From Streptomyces canus (GTDB taxonomy: Bacteria; Actinomycetota; Actinomycetes; Streptomycetales; Streptomycetaceae), in NCBI RefSeq assembly GCF_041435015.1, contig NZ_CP107989.1, positions 3,100,001 through 3,164,000 of the forward strand: 64,000 bases of DNA. The letters run 5' to 3'. Positions within the stretch are counted from its first letter, which is position 1. Each line of letters starts with the position of its first letter. Below the pieces are notes generated by a model. It searched no databases, was not told where the DNA came from, and saw only the letters and a list, made by a program, of their open reading frames with translations. Positions 8,861-17,654 of this stretch are shown piece by piece. Both the position numbers and the translations under genes were made by a program.

Positions 8861-10195
8861 CTACTGCTGCGGCGGCCACTGCCCGTGAGGCGGGGTTGAC
8901 TGCTGATACGGGTTCTGCTGCGGAGCAACCTGCTGCTGATACGGATTCTGCTGCGGCGGAGCAGGCTGCTGGCCGTAGTTCGGATAGCTGCCGGGCCCGC
9001 CAGGACCGCCGTTGTTGTTCTTGTTGCGCCGGGACAGCTTCACGATCAGAAGAACGATGAGGCCGATCACGACCAAGGCGACAACGCCGAGGACGACGAA
9101 GAAGAGCATTTGCTTCTGGTCTGCCTTTTCTTGTTCAGCAGCGGAGTCAGTGTCGGAGGGGTTGGCACTTGCCGCAGCGGACGGGCTCTCCGACCCTGGA
9201 GGCGCGAGCGGCCCATACTTTGACCCGGCGGGGATGTTCTCCGTCAGCGCGGCAAGCGGGCTGATTTCGCCGTAGCCATACTTCTCGTCGGGGAGAGAGA
9301 CACCCTTGGCAGATTCCGGGAGTACGGCAGTCTTTACGAGGCGATTAGCAATCTGCCCGGCCGTAAGGTCAGGGAACTTCGATCGCAACAAAGCTGCAGC
9401 TGCAGACACGAAGGCCGTAGAGTCCGAGGTCCCGTCTCCAATTTGGAGATTGTTGCCCGGCCAACCTGCGCTGACGATGCGTGTAGCGGGGGCAGTCAGC
9501 AAGACCTCGGGTCCGTAGTTGGAGTCCTGCCAGATGGTTCCGTTCTGATCAACCCCACCCACCGCCAAAACCCCTGGCGCCATGGCAGGAAATCCGACTC
9601 GGCGCTTTCCATCGTTTCCCGTACCGGCCACGATGAGGACATCATGTTTTAGCGCATAGGAGATCGCGTCAAGATCTTCGGATGATCCGCCGCGGTCAGA
9701 GTACTGGTCGCGGATATCCATGGAAATATTTACAACGGAGGCCCCGTTGTCCACCGCGTAACGGATCTCATCTGCGAATCCTGCTAGATCGGCTCGAATG
9801 GGAAGAATCTTAGCTTCCGGCGCCAGTCCCATGACTCCGTCCGCTGCACCGGCTCCATGCCCGTGACCTGCAATGAGAGCGGCCATCTGCGTGCCGTGAG
9901 TTGGTTTGTTCTCCGAGGCTTCAGGCGAAGGATCATCATCCCCATCGACAAAATCCTTGCCCTTGAGGACATTGTTCTTCAGATCTACGTGCTCGGAGTT
10001 CACTCCTCCGTCAATGACGGCAACCGTGACGCCCTTGCCCTTGGAAACCTTCCACGCGGACTCGGCATGCAGTGCGTCCAGTGCCCACTGGTCACGTCTG
10101 GTCTGGTCGGCGGAAGCAGCAGGGGCTGCGGCAAGGATCAGCGCGACAGTCAGCGCCATGGCACCCAATGCGTGCGCCGTTCGCTTCAAGACCAT
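8861..10195 (-). CDS. mycP: Mycosin (MycP) subtilisin-like T7SS protease, copy 1 (444 aa)
   Basis: A membrane-anchored S8 serine protease of the ESX system. Visible parts are a Sec signal (residues 1-29, ending ASA), catalytic Asp62 (VAVIDGGV), His100 (PTHGTQMA), oxyanion Asn194 (AGTGNDG) and Ser257 (GDGTSDSTAF). A C-terminal transmembrane helix follows (LFFVVLGVVALVVIGLIVLL) with a Pro/Gln/Tyr-rich cytoplasmic tail containing QQNPYQQ repeats. Mycosins stabilise the ESX complex and process some substrates. Codon use is unlike the neighbours: many A/T-ending codons (around 9720-9800, for example GTA AAT ATT). It lies after a strong hairpin, so it is a separate transcription unit from the PPE-like gene. 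Confidence 0.88.
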   Translation of the reverse strand: MVLKRTAHALGAMALTVALILAAAPAASADQTRRDQWALDALHAESAWKVSKGKGVTVAVIDGGVNSEHVDLKNNVLKGKDFVDGDDDPSPEASENKPTHGTQMAALIAGHGHGAGAADGVMGLAPEAKILPIRADLAGFADEIRYAVDNGASVVNISMDIRDQYSDRGGSSEDLDAISYALKHDVLIVAGTGNDGKRRVGFPAMAPGVLAVGGVDQNGTIWQDSNYGPEVLLTAPATRIVSAGWPGNNLQIGDGTSDSTAFVSAAAALLRSKFPDLTAGQIANRLVKTAVLPESAKGVSLPDEKYGYGEISPLAALTENIPAGSKYGPLAPPGSESPSAAASANPSDTDSAAEQEKADQKQMLFFVVLGVVALVVIGLIVLLIVKLSRRNKNNNGGPGGPGSYPNYGQQPAPPQQNPYQQQVAPQQNPYQQSTPPHGQWPPQQ

Positions 10196-10221
10196 TCCGT
10201 CTTCCTTATCCCGTTACTGAA

Positions 10222-10251
10222 CGTGGGCGTGGCTCGGAAGCCACGCCCACG
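10222..10251 (-). terminator. Perfect 13-bp hairpin between PPE-like gene and mycosin 1
   Basis: Arms 10222-10234 and 10239-10251 are exact complements closed by the tetraloop CGGA. It sits 38 bases past the stop of the PPE-like gene and 27 bases before the mycosin start. It should end the mycP2-EspC-PPE transcript. Confidence 0.75.
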
Positions 10252-10289
10252 CATCCTGTCACGTGCCGGTGAGCCCCGACTGCAGGCGA

Positions 10290-11699
10290 CTACTCAATGA
10301 CTCGAGGAGCCGCGTTCGTCTGCGGGGTCCAGGTCTCCTCGTCCTCGACCAGGTAGTCGGGACGCTCGCCCTCGTGCTGCTCGTCTTCCTTACGGCGGCC
10401 AGTGCGCGAACCAGGAGCACCTGCGATGCCGCCCTTACGGACAGCGCTGGCTCCCTTTCCTGCGGCGCCGCGGCTGCTGTGCAGGCCCGAGCCACCGGCA
10501 GTGCCCCTGCCCGCACCCGCGCCGGACTTGGGCGTGCCACCGACTACGCCACCACGAGCCGTACCTCCGACCCGCCCGGCCCCGCCCTTGGCTGCGCCCG
10601 CTCCACCTACGCCGCCAGCGCCGGCGCGGCCTGCCATACCGCCGGCGCCAGCACCTGCGGCGGCACGGCCGACCATGCCACCGCGAGCTGCACCGGCTCC
10701 AGCCGCTCCGTCAACCGCGCCACCGACGAAACCAGCACCGCCACCGACGCCACCGCCAGCAGTTCCTCCCCCGACGGCGCCGGTGCCGGCACCGCCGATT
10801 GAGGGTGCTCCCGTCCGCCCACCAGAAATGCCGTCGATTGCCGTGCCGACCTGAGGCTCCGAGACAGTCGGCTTGTGTGCGCCACCTGTGATACCCGAGG
10901 GGGGAGTTACCGCCTTGGACGAGCTGATCGTGCTGGTCTGACCACTACGAGCGGTGCCCGTCGTAACCCGCTGCGGGCTACGCGTCGCGGTCTCAGTGGG
11001 CACGACTACAGGAGCAGGAGCGACGCCGCCGGGGTCCCCCGGGTAGTCCTCACTGTCGTTGACGCTGCCGCGCTTCCACGACCCCATCTCCGCAGCCCGA
11101 CTGTTATAAGCCGCCCCCAACGCCTCCATCTTCACAGCCATCCGCAGCTGCGCCTCGCGCCCCTCGGACAAGCTGCCCGCGTTGCCGTCGAGGGCCTCCT
11201 GGGAGCCGGCGCCGCTCTTGAGGGCGTTGTTCGCGCCCGAGTCGTCGCGGTCGCCCATGTTGCCGATGTAGTCGAGCGCGCTGGAGACCTTGCCCGGCTT
11301 CTCCATCGCGAGGACCTCGGGCTTGATCTCGTCAAGCTTCGCGGCGGCGCCCCGCAGGGAGACCGAGGTGTTGGTGGCGTACTTGGAGCTGTCGGTGATC
11401 TTCGTGCCGATCACCTGGGCTCGTTCCCTGAACAGATCCGCGCTCTGTCCTTCCCAGTGGGCGAGAACGTGCTCGACAGCGGCGTCGAGGCTCTCCTTGA
11501 TCCCGCCCGGTCCGACCAGGTCCTTACTGAGAGCCTCCCAGGCCTTCGCGACCCTCGTCACGGTGCCCGGGTCGGCGTCACGGACCATGTCCTTCATCTG
11601 GTCCATGTCGAAGTTGAGCCCGAACGGCGTGGTGTGCTTCGCCGAAATGCACTGGTTCGTCTCGACGTACTCGAAGTCGTCGATGTCCTTGTCGCCCAT
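10290..11699 (-). CDS. PPE/WXG-domain, glycine-rich T7SS substrate (469 aa)
   Basis: Residues 30-215 form a long helical domain with a WEGQSADLFRERA motif (WXG-type turn near residue 83) and a further helix pair ending KMEALGAAYNSRA. This is the layout of PPE or EspB-like ESX substrates. Residues 220-420 are a low-complexity linker of Gly, Ala and Thr (GGGTAGGGVGGGAGF, GAGAGRGTAGGSG), followed by an acidic tail (ERPDYLVEDEETWTP). There is no signal peptide. It lies 40 bases downstream of the EspC-like gene, in the order EspC-PPE-like, which suggests a co-secreted pair. The glycine-rich part may be extracellular and disordered (inference). Confidence 0.78.
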   Translation of the reverse strand: MGDKDIDDFEYVETNQCISAKHTTPFGLNFDMDQMKDMVRDADPGTVTRVAKAWEALSKDLVGPGGIKESLDAAVEHVLAHWEGQSADLFRERAQVIGTKITDSSKYATNTSVSLRGAAAKLDEIKPEVLAMEKPGKVSSALDYIGNMGDRDDSGANNALKSGAGSQEALDGNAGSLSEGREAQLRMAVKMEALGAAYNSRAAEMGSWKRGSVNDSEDYPGDPGGVAPAPVVVPTETATRSPQRVTTGTARSGQTSTISSSKAVTPPSGITGGAHKPTVSEPQVGTAIDGISGGRTGAPSIGGAGTGAVGGGTAGGGVGGGAGFVGGAVDGAAGAGAARGGMVGRAAAGAGAGGMAGRAGAGGVGGAGAAKGGAGRVGGTARGGVVGGTPKSGAGAGRGTAGGSGLHSSRGAAGKGASAVRKGGIAGAPGSRTGRRKEDEQHEGERPDYLVEDEETWTPQTNAAPRVIE

Positions 11700-11738
11700 G
11701 CCTACAGCCCCCTCGTATCCCCGTAGCAGGACATCCCG

Positions 11739-12053
11739 TTACTTCCTGTTGAACGCCGCATAGTTCTCCGCCTCAGCGTCGCTGAACGCGTCATGCGTCC
11801 TCTTCGTCTTCTTCCCGAAGTCGTCCAGCACGTCTTCCAGGTGCGCGACGATCTCGTAGAGACGCTCCTTCATCGCTTCGTGGGCGTCGTACAGCGCCTT
11901 CGCCTCACCGAAGCCCGTACCCAGCGCGCCCTGCGGCAGGTACGTGTTGCCCATGCAGCTCGACTTGGACGTCGTCATGTCCCTGATGACGCCGTTGAGC
12001 TTGGTGATCGTCCCCTCGATCTCACTCAGATCGACCTTGTACTGCTCAGCCAT
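11739..12053 (-). CDS. EspC/WXG100-like small ESX protein (104 aa)
   Basis: An all-helical protein (EQYKVDLSEIEGTITKLNGV ... LYDAHEAMKERLYEIVAHLE) with a central Gly/Pro turn (YLPQGALGTGFGEA) in place of WXG. The C-terminal helix ends AENYAAFNRK. It begins five bases after the second mycosin stop and is followed 40 bases on by the PPE-like gene, so the three form one transcription unit. It is probably the small partner of the PPE-like substrate, as EspC-type proteins are in mycobacterial ESX loci. There is no signal or membrane segment. Confidence 0.72.
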   Translation of the reverse strand: MAEQYKVDLSEIEGTITKLNGVIRDMTTSKSSCMGNTYLPQGALGTGFGEAKALYDAHEAMKERLYEIVAHLEDVLDDFGKKTKRTHDAFSDAEAENYAAFNRK

Positions 12054-12058
12054 AATGC

Positions 12059-13381
12059 TCAGCTCCCCGTTGACTCCACGTTGTTACCCACACCCTGCTT
12101 ACGTCGCCAGTCGCTCAGAACCCGCCCGCCCCCGAACAGAAGCAGCACCAGCGCGAACCCGGCCGCCAGGACGTACAACGCGTAGCGTTCCGTCCGTTGT
12201 TGTTCGGACTCGCCGAGGACCAGTGTCGCGGCCTGGACGTTGGCGGAGTCGCCCGCGGGGCCCGCCGTGTCCGGCTTCGGGCCGTCGGCCGAGGGCGTCG
12301 CCGTGTCGTCGTTGACCGCGGCGGCCGGGTCGATGACGCCCCAGCCCACGAAGTCGTCGCGGCCCGCCTTGGTCCGGTCCGCCGTCTGCTCGATCTGGGT
12401 GATGACCTGCTTGTAGTTCCACTCGGGGTGCTTGGCGCGGATCAGTGCCGCGACCCCCGAGACGTACGGCGCCGCGAAACTCGTGCCCTGGTCGACGCAG
12501 TTGCCGCCCACCGGAACGGTCGAGACCATGTCGATGCCGGGTGCCGCGACGCCCACGAACGGGCCCGACTGGGAGAAGGGGGCACGGGCGTTGTTGCGGT
12601 CGGAAGCCGCGACCGCCAGCACACCCGGATACGCCGCCGGGTACGTCTCCTTGACCTTGCCGTCCGCGCCGTCGTTGCCGGCCGCCGCGACGATCAGGGC
12701 ATCATGCTTGTCCTGCGCGTACTTGACGGCCTGCAGGAAGGCGGCGTCGACATCCGGGGCCATCTTCGAAGCGGTGTCCTGCGAGATGTTGATGACCTTG
12801 GCCCCGGCGTCGGCCGCGAACTTGATCGCCTTGATCATCGTGTCGACGTTGCCGCTGCCCTTGTCGTCGTTCTGACGGATCGGGATGATCGTCGCTTCCG
12901 GGGCGAGGCCGACGAAACCGGTGCCGTCGAGCTTCCTGGCCGCGATGATCCCCGCGACCTTGGTGCCGTGGCCCACCGTGGGGTCGGTCTTGCCGGTGCC
13001 GCCCTTGTGCAGGAAGTCCGTGCCGTTGGCGACTGCGCCCTTGAGCTGCGCGTTGACGGTGTCGACACCGGTGTCGATGACGGCGACCTTGACGTTCTTG
13101 CCCTTGGTGTCCTGCCACAGCTGGTCCAGGACGACACGCTGCAGCGACCAGGGCGTTCCCTTGATGATGTCGGACGGGAACGAGCAGCTGGTGTCGTCGA
13201 CCTGGAAGCGCACGTCGTCGTCGGCCAGGGTGGTCCGCACGCGCTCTGCGGCGGCAGTCGATGTGGCCCCCGCCGCGGCAGTCGATGTGGCCCCCGCCAA
13301 GGGCAGCCCACAGGCCAGTACCGCCACGGCGGCGGTGCCTGCGGCGCTCCGACGCGCGGTGCGCGATGCCCCGGATCCCAC
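12059..13381 (-). CDS. mycP: Mycosin (MycP) subtilisin-like T7SS protease, copy 2 (440 aa)
   Basis: The second S8 mycosin. The start is GTG 13381 (VGSGASRTARRSAAG): GGGAGG sits ten bases upstream and a signal peptide follows directly, whereas the upstream in-frame ATG at 13492 gives a non-signal N-terminus. Catalytic residues are Asp103 (VAVIDTGVD), His138 (VGHGTKVAG) and Ser301 (QGTSFAAPYVSG), with oxyanion Asn236 (AAGNDG). A transmembrane helix (ALYVLAAGFALVLLLFGGG) lies near the C-terminus with a short basic tail. Codon use is typical of the genome, unlike copy 1. A perfect 24-bp tandem duplication encodes GATSTAAA twice just after the signal peptide. Confidence 0.9.
   Translation of the reverse strand: MGSGASRTARRSAAGTAAVAVLACGLPLAGATSTAAAGATSTAAAERVRTTLADDDVRFQVDDTSCSFPSDIIKGTPWSLQRVVLDQLWQDTKGKNVKVAVIDTGVDTVNAQLKGAVANGTDFLHKGGTGKTDPTVGHGTKVAGIIAARKLDGTGFVGLAPEATIIPIRQNDDKGSGNVDTMIKAIKFAADAGAKVINISQDTASKMAPDVDAAFLQAVKYAQDKHDALIVAAAGNDGADGKVKETYPAAYPGVLAVAASDRNNARAPFSQSGPFVGVAAPGIDMVSTVPVGGNCVDQGTSFAAPYVSGVAALIRAKHPEWNYKQVITQIEQTADRTKAGRDDFVGWGVIDPAAAVNDDTATPSADGPKPDTAGPAGDSANVQAATLVLGESEQQRTERYALYVLAAGFALVLLLFGGGRVLSDWRRKQGVGNNVESTGS
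13251..13298. repeat. Perfect 2 x 24-bp tandem duplication
   Basis: 13251-13274 and 13275-13298 are identical. The duplication adds eight residues in frame between the signal peptide and the mature mycosin 2. It is probably a recent slippage event. Confidence 0.9.
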
Positions 13382-13468
13382 TGTTTTACGTCCTCCCGTT
13401 TTGTTTCTGTACGGGACGCATGAACCAGCTTTGAGCGGAAAAGTCCATGCACCCCGTGAATCGCCGAT

Positions 13469-13500
13469 GGGGGCGAGTGCGCGACAGCGCACCCGCCCCC
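13469..13500 (-). terminator. Hairpin downstream of esxB
   Basis: Arms 13469-13482 and 13487-13500 pair at 13 of 14 positions around a GACA loop. It starts 15 bases beyond the esxB stop. It marks the end of the esxA-esxB transcript before mycosin 2. Confidence 0.75.
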
Positions 13501-13514
13501 ATCAAGCGGTCACG

Positions 13515-13808
13515 TCAGCCGCCCCAGATCTGGGCGTTCTTCGACTCGGTCGCCTGGTAGTTCTGGGCGGCGCTGTCGAGGGCCTTCGCGATGGCCTCCA
13601 GCGTCTGCTGCATGGAGGCGGCGCGCTGGTCCCACTCGGCCTGCTTGGCGCGGTAGGACTCCTGCGCCGAGCCTTCCCAGCTGGCGGAGATGCGCTTGAC
13701 GCCGCTCTCCAGCTCGTCAAGCTGCGTACGGATCTTGCCCGCGGTGCTGCGGACGTCCTGCGCGGCCTGGGAGATCGTGGCGAAATTTACAAGAATCTGC
13801 CCGGACAT
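13515..13808 (-). CDS. esxB: WXG100 secreted protein EsxB-type (97 aa)
   Basis: A canonical WXG100 protein: two long helices joined by Trp44-Glu-Gly46 (RISASWEGSAQESYRA), with a C-terminal YxxxE signal (YQATE) followed by SKNAQIWGG. It pairs with the EsxA-type protein encoded 67 bases upstream to form the heterodimer exported through EccC. Naming EsxA versus EsxB follows the order used in S. coelicolor and is arbitrary in function. There is no Sec signal. The pair has its own terminator and a candidate promoter, consistent with high expression of WXG100 genes. Confidence 0.92.
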   Translation of the reverse strand: MSGQILVNFATISQAAQDVRSTAGKIRTQLDELESGVKRISASWEGSAQESYRAKQAEWDQRAASMQQTLEAIAKALDSAAQNYQATESKNAQIWGG

Positions 13809-13875
13809 CTCTTCTATGTCTCCTCAGATGTGTGGATGGTCGGTCACGGACGTGCGCCGCGGCGCACGGGTCCGA

Positions 13876-14196
13876 TCATCCGAAGGGGGACGAGGCCGCG
13901 ATGTTCTGGATGGACGCGCGCTGCTCCTCTTCCGAAGCCGCGTAGGCCTTGGTGCTCTGGTCGATCGCTTCCTTGATGTCGTTCAAGATCTGGTTGATCT
14001 TGTTGGCATCCTGGTTCACCTGCGACTGCAGGTTGTTGTACGCGGTGGCCGCCGAGCCCTTCCAGCCGCCCGTGATCGTGTCGATCACGGTCTGCAGGCG
14101 GGAGATTTCGCCCTGGATCGAGGAGTTGACCGAGGAGATCTTGCCGCTGAACGCGACCATCTCCTCCTCGGTCATGGTGAACTGCTGTCCAGCCAT
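13876..14196 (-). CDS. esxA: WXG100 secreted protein EsxA-type (106 aa)
   Basis: WXG100 family: helix-turn-helix with Trp45-Lys-Gly47 (TITGGWKGSAATAYNN) and a YxxxE motif (YAASE) near the C-terminus, ending NIAASSPFG. I chose ATG 14196 because GGGGGA lies eight bases upstream. The in-frame ATG at 14247 would add 17 unlikely residues. It is the first gene of the esxA-esxB unit and expected to form a four-helix dimer with its neighbour. In Streptomyces, the homologous pair influences sporulation and development (family knowledge). Confidence 0.93.
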   Translation of the reverse strand: MAGQQFTMTEEEMVAFSGKISSVNSSIQGEISRLQTVIDTITGGWKGSAATAYNNLQSQVNQDANKINQILNDIKEAIDQSTKAYAASEEEQRASIQNIAASSPFG

Positions 14197-14292
14197 GTTG
14201 TGTCCCCCATGAGACGTAGGAGTTCTAGGTAGACCCACACACGCCACACCGCCGCCGAAGGGCGGCAGGCGTAGCCAGTCTGGTCTGGCTCC

Positions 14293-14321
14293 ACTCTAGA
14301 CGCATCCGCCGACAGAACGAA
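14293..14321 (-). promoter_or_regulatory. Candidate promoter for esxA-esxB
   Basis: Read on the minus strand, TTCGTT (14316-14321) and TAGAGT (14293-14298) are 17 bases apart, about 95 bases before the esxA start. The -10 fits TANNNT; the -35 is weak. Confidence 0.35.
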
Positions 14322-14451
14322 CATCCGAAGGGTTCTGTAGCAAGATCGCGATGAACTCAACTCACCTTTTTCACAAGTTGTTTGCTATGCGCGCGCGACG
14401 CGCGCGGCCAACAAAGCGGCCACCAGGGGGGACGGAGGAAGACACCACAAA

Positions 14452-14487
14452 GGCCCTCCCCCAGGCCCAACAGCCTGAAGGAGAGCC
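14452..14487 (-). terminator. Hairpin downstream of eccB
   Basis: On the minus strand, GGCTCTCC (14480-14487) pairs with GGAGGGCC (14452-14459) through one G-U pair, closing an inner CAGGC/GCCTG stem. A short U-rich stretch follows. It lies about 55 bases beyond the eccB stop and should end its transcript. Confidence 0.6.
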
Positions 14488-14493
14488 CTCGTT

Positions 14494-14538
14494 CCGTTCG
14501 GACGCCGTTCGGACGCCGTTCGGACGTCGTGCGGACGC
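14494..14538. repeat. Four degenerate 12-bp tandem repeats
   Basis: Units of the form CCGTTCGGACGC repeat almost exactly between the eccB stop and its terminator; the last units carry single changes (GACGT, CGTGCGG). The function is unknown, and slippage is the simplest explanation. Confidence 0.7.
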
Positions 14539-14543
14539 CTGGC

Positions 14544-16118
14544 CTACGACCCCTGCGCCTGCTCCGCGTTCCCGCTGCTGAGCTCCGGCCCCGCCGCCAG
14601 CAGATCGGCCCACGCGGCCGGCACCGCGACCGGCTTGATCTTGCCGTAACCGAGCCTGACCTGGGCGGTGTTGGTCTGCTGCTGGGTGTTGTTGTCGACC
14701 TTCTCGCCGCCGGTGACCTGACTGTCGTTCGTCGCGGGGACCGAGTAGCGCAGCCCCGTGTCGGTCACCAGGAAGGTGCTGCCGCCACCGGCGTCGGCCC
14801 CGGTGAGGCGCTTGAACAGCAGGCCGCTGCCGGGCGAGACGTAGGTGCTCGAACCGCTCTGGGAGACGTCCTTCGGGTAGTCCTGGCCGGTCCAGACGGT
14901 CATCTGGTCCTTGCCGGTCCGCGGGTCGTCCTTGCCGCCGTGCCAGATGCTGCACGCGACCTTGTTCCCGCCCTTCTCCCAGTGCGTGTTGGCCACGGTC
15001 ACCGGTTCCTCGGGCCAGTTCTTCGCCGACATCCACTCGCCACCCGACGGCTGGACGTCGTTGAACCTGACCTCCACCGGTGCCGGCTTCTGTGAGCCGT
15101 ACGCGCCGTCCACCCAGGTGCTGCGCAGCCACATCTGCGCCGTGAAGTCCGACACCGCCTGGACCTTGTCCTTCAGCACGATGTACTTCTGCTTCTTGCC
15201 GCCGATGGAACCATCGGCCTCGAGGATCAGGCCCACCTTGGAGTAGTTGGGATCGAGGCCCTCGACCTGCGCTTGCGACCCCACGTCCCCGCCCAGGTCG
15301 GGGAAGTCGAGGTCGCCCGCGACGTTCAGCGTCTTGATGAAGTCCGCGCTGACCTTCTGCGGCGTCGCGGCACCGAACACCGCGCGTTCCAGCGTCCGCA
15401 TCGACTCCTCCCCCTGGAGCCTCCAGCCCACACCGCCCAGCAGGTAGGCCTGCCCGTCCCCGGTGACCATGTACCGCGGACCGGTGGTGTCGCCGGATGC
15501 GGCGGGGCCCTCGACGTAGAGGGCCTCCCGCTGGTTCAGCTCCTTCTTCCCCTTGTGCATCAGGTCGTTGTAGTCGCCCTGGTCCAGCACGTACGTGGCC
15601 CGCACCGGCTGCCCGTCCGAGCCCGGCGCCTCGCACAGCGCCCAGACCTTGGCCTTCTCCGCGTCCGAAGCCGACGGCAGCCGATCCGGCGCGAACGGAA
15701 TCCCCACCGTCGCGCCCATCGGGTACTTGCTGTTGTCGAGCACCGACTCCTTGATCTTCATGACCTGGGGGTTCTCGCCGTTCAGCAGCAGCTTGGCGGA
15801 CGCCAGGTTGAGGACCGGGTGCAGGCTGAGCTTGTCCTCGCCCTTGGTCTTCACCAGGACATAGCGCGTCGTCGACTCGCTGCCGACGAGGATGTTCTTG
15901 CCCTGTGCGTCCCAGCCCTTCGGAGCGGTCGGGCTGAGCATGCCCCAGGCGCCGAATCCGATGAGCACCAGCACCGCCACACCGAGACTCGGCAGGACGG
16001 TCTTGAGGGGACGCGGCGCCGCCTCTTCCGAACCGTGCGGTGACGGCTGAAGAAACGCCGCCACCGTGCGCCTGCGCGCGAAGGAGTAAGCGTTCAGCTC
16101 ATCCCGACGTGTCGCCAT
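14544..16118 (-). CDS. eccB: Type VII secretion protein EccB (524 aa)
   Basis: A core ESX membrane component with a short cytoplasmic N-terminus (MATRRDELNAYSFARRRTVA), one transmembrane helix at about residues 43-65 (LGVAVLVLIGFGAWGML) and a large extracytoplasmic domain of the EccB repeat type (GYGKIKPVAVPAAWADLLAA at the end, GVGWRLQGEESMRTLERAVF mid-protein). The conserved N-terminal TRRDELNAYSFARRR motif is a family hallmark. GGGGAG precedes the ATG at 16118. A longer open frame upstream of this start is antisense to eccE and is not coding. It is divergent from eccE across a 195-base gap that must contain both promoters. Confidence 0.93.
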   Translation of the reverse strand: MATRRDELNAYSFARRRTVAAFLQPSPHGSEEAAPRPLKTVLPSLGVAVLVLIGFGAWGMLSPTAPKGWDAQGKNILVGSESTTRYVLVKTKGEDKLSLHPVLNLASAKLLLNGENPQVMKIKESVLDNSKYPMGATVGIPFAPDRLPSASDAEKAKVWALCEAPGSDGQPVRATYVLDQGDYNDLMHKGKKELNQREALYVEGPAASGDTTGPRYMVTGDGQAYLLGGVGWRLQGEESMRTLERAVFGAATPQKVSADFIKTLNVAGDLDFPDLGGDVGSQAQVEGLDPNYSKVGLILEADGSIGGKKQKYIVLKDKVQAVSDFTAQMWLRSTWVDGAYGSQKPAPVEVRFNDVQPSGGEWMSAKNWPEEPVTVANTHWEKGGNKVACSIWHGGKDDPRTGKDQMTVWTGQDYPKDVSQSGSSTYVSPGSGLLFKRLTGADAGGGSTFLVTDTGLRYSVPATNDSQVTGGEKVDNNTQQQTNTAQVRLGYGKIKPVAVPAAWADLLAAGPELSSGNAEQAQGS

Positions 16119-16313
16119 CGATGGGTCAACTCCCCGTTTTTTCGCTTTGTTGCCGAATGCGGAACTCCCCAGGGCCGCCCGGTAGTCCGTGGCGTTTGCT
16201 CCTGCAGGGGCCTCTACTATGCCGTGTGACGATCGCACCGTACGGTACGGGGTACGGTGATCCGCCGCCAGCTCAAGTCGCGGCCAGACAATGCAAAGGG
16301 GTTGTACCGGGGG

Positions 16314-17654
16314 ATGAGCACTGCGACCAGGTCCCGGCGCCGTAACGGCAGCCGTCGTACCCAGGAGAACCAGGGGCCCGGGCAGGTGCCGGAACCGGCA
16401 CAGCCGTCCTCGACCCCGAGGCCCGCGAGCCCGGCCTCGCCGTCGCTCGCCCGGCGCCCCGGCAGCATCGGCCCCATCCGCGTCCAGCACCTGGTCGGCT
16501 TCGAACTGGCCGCCGCGGTCCTGCTGATCGGCTGGCTGCTGCGCCCCATCGGCCTCACCGTAGGCATCGTGCTGGCCGTACCACTGGTCCTGGCCGGACT
16601 GCTGCGCCGGCGCGGTCGTCCACTGCCCGAGTGGTTCAGCACCGCCCGCGCGCTCCGCGACCGCCGCAAGCGCAACGCCGAACCCGTGCCCCCCGGCACC
16701 GACCCCGGCTTCGCCCCGGCCGTCGAGTGCGACCCGGCGCTGCGCACCTACAGCTTCCAGGACCGCGAGCAGCGTGAGATCGGCATGCTCGGCGACGGCA
16801 CCTTCCTCACCGCGCTCGTGCAGGTGCAGGCCGCCGACACCCCCCTGCGTCCGTCCTACGGCACCGGGGACATCCCCCTCGATCTGCTGCAGGGCCTGCT
16901 GGAGGTGGACGACATCCGGCTCGCCTCGGTCCAGGTCGTCCAGCACACCCAGCCCGCGCCCGCACCGCATCTGCCTCCGCAGGCCATGGCGGTCCGCTCC
17001 TACGGGCCGCTGCAGGCCCAGAGCATGACCCCGGGGCTGCGCATCACCTGGGTCGCGCTCAAGTTCGACCCGGAACTGTGCCCCGAGGCCGTGGAAGCCC
17101 GCGGTGGCGGTATGCAGGGGGCCCGGCGGGCGCTGCTGCGGGTCGCCGACCAGCTGGCCAGCCGTCTCATGGGAGTCGGCATGCAGGCCAAGGTGCTGAG
17201 CGAGGCGGACATCTGCGGCGCCATCGCGACCTCCAGCTGCGTCAATCCGATGGCCACGACAGGCGGTGCCGCGCTCGACGGGAGCCGCTCGGGCCGCCGT
17301 ACGGCCGAGAGCACCCGTACCTGGCGCTGCGACGACCGGCTGCACACCACGTACTGGGTCTCCCGGTGGCCGCAGTTCGGCGGCGTCGGTCCGGCGTTCC
17401 CCCGGCTGGTCGGCGCGCTGACCTCGGCGCCCACGCTGGCCAGCACCTTCTCGCTCACCATCAGCAGGCGCCGGGGCAACGTCCTCGCCCTGTCCGGGCA
17501 TGTGCGCCTGACCGGCCGCGGTGAGAACGAACTGGGCGAGGCGGCCCAGCACCTGGAGCGGGCCGCGTCCGCGTTCAAGGTCGGACTCGTACGGCTCGAC
17601 CGTGAGCAACTGCCCGGAGTTCTGGCCACCCTGCCGCTGGGAGGTACCCGCTGA
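16314..17654 (+). CDS. eccE: Type VII secretion protein EccE (446 aa)
   Basis: Peripheral membrane component of the ESX core. Two adjacent hydrophobic helices (QHLVGFELAAAVLLIGWLL, IGLTVGIVLAVPLVLAGLL) follow a Pro/Arg-rich N-terminus, then a cytoplasmic domain with EccE-type blocks (LGDGTFLTALVQVQ, RTWRCDDRLHTTYWVSRWPQ, STFSLTISRRRGNVLALSGH). I chose ATG 16314 (MSTATRSRRRNGSRR), with AAAGGGG upstream. GTG 16257 in the same frame would add 19 residues. The stop overlaps the next gene's ATG (TGATG), so the two are translated together. Confidence 0.88.
   Translation: MSTATRSRRRNGSRRTQENQGPGQVPEPAQPSSTPRPASPASPSLARRPGSIGPIRVQHLVGFELAAAVLLIGWLLRPIGLTVGIVLAVPLVLAGLLRRRGRPLPEWFSTARALRDRRKRNAEPVPPGTDPGFAPAVECDPALRTYSFQDREQREIGMLGDGTFLTALVQVQAADTPLRPSYGTGDIPLDLLQGLLEVDDIRLASVQVVQHTQPAPAPHLPPQAMAVRSYGPLQAQSMTPGLRITWVALKFDPELCPEAVEARGGGMQGARRALLRVADQLASRLMGVGMQAKVLSEADICGAIATSSCVNPMATTGGAALDGSRSGRRTAESTRTWRCDDRLHTTYWVSRWPQFGGVGPAFPRLVGALTSAPTLASTFSLTISRRRGNVLALSGHVRLTGRGENELGEAAQHLERAASAFKVGLVRLDREQLPGVLATLPLGGTR

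Noticed and set aside
14544..17609. A 1021-codon open frame containing eccB
   Set aside because: Only the part from 16118 downstream is EccB; the rest is antisense to eccE with no coding bias.
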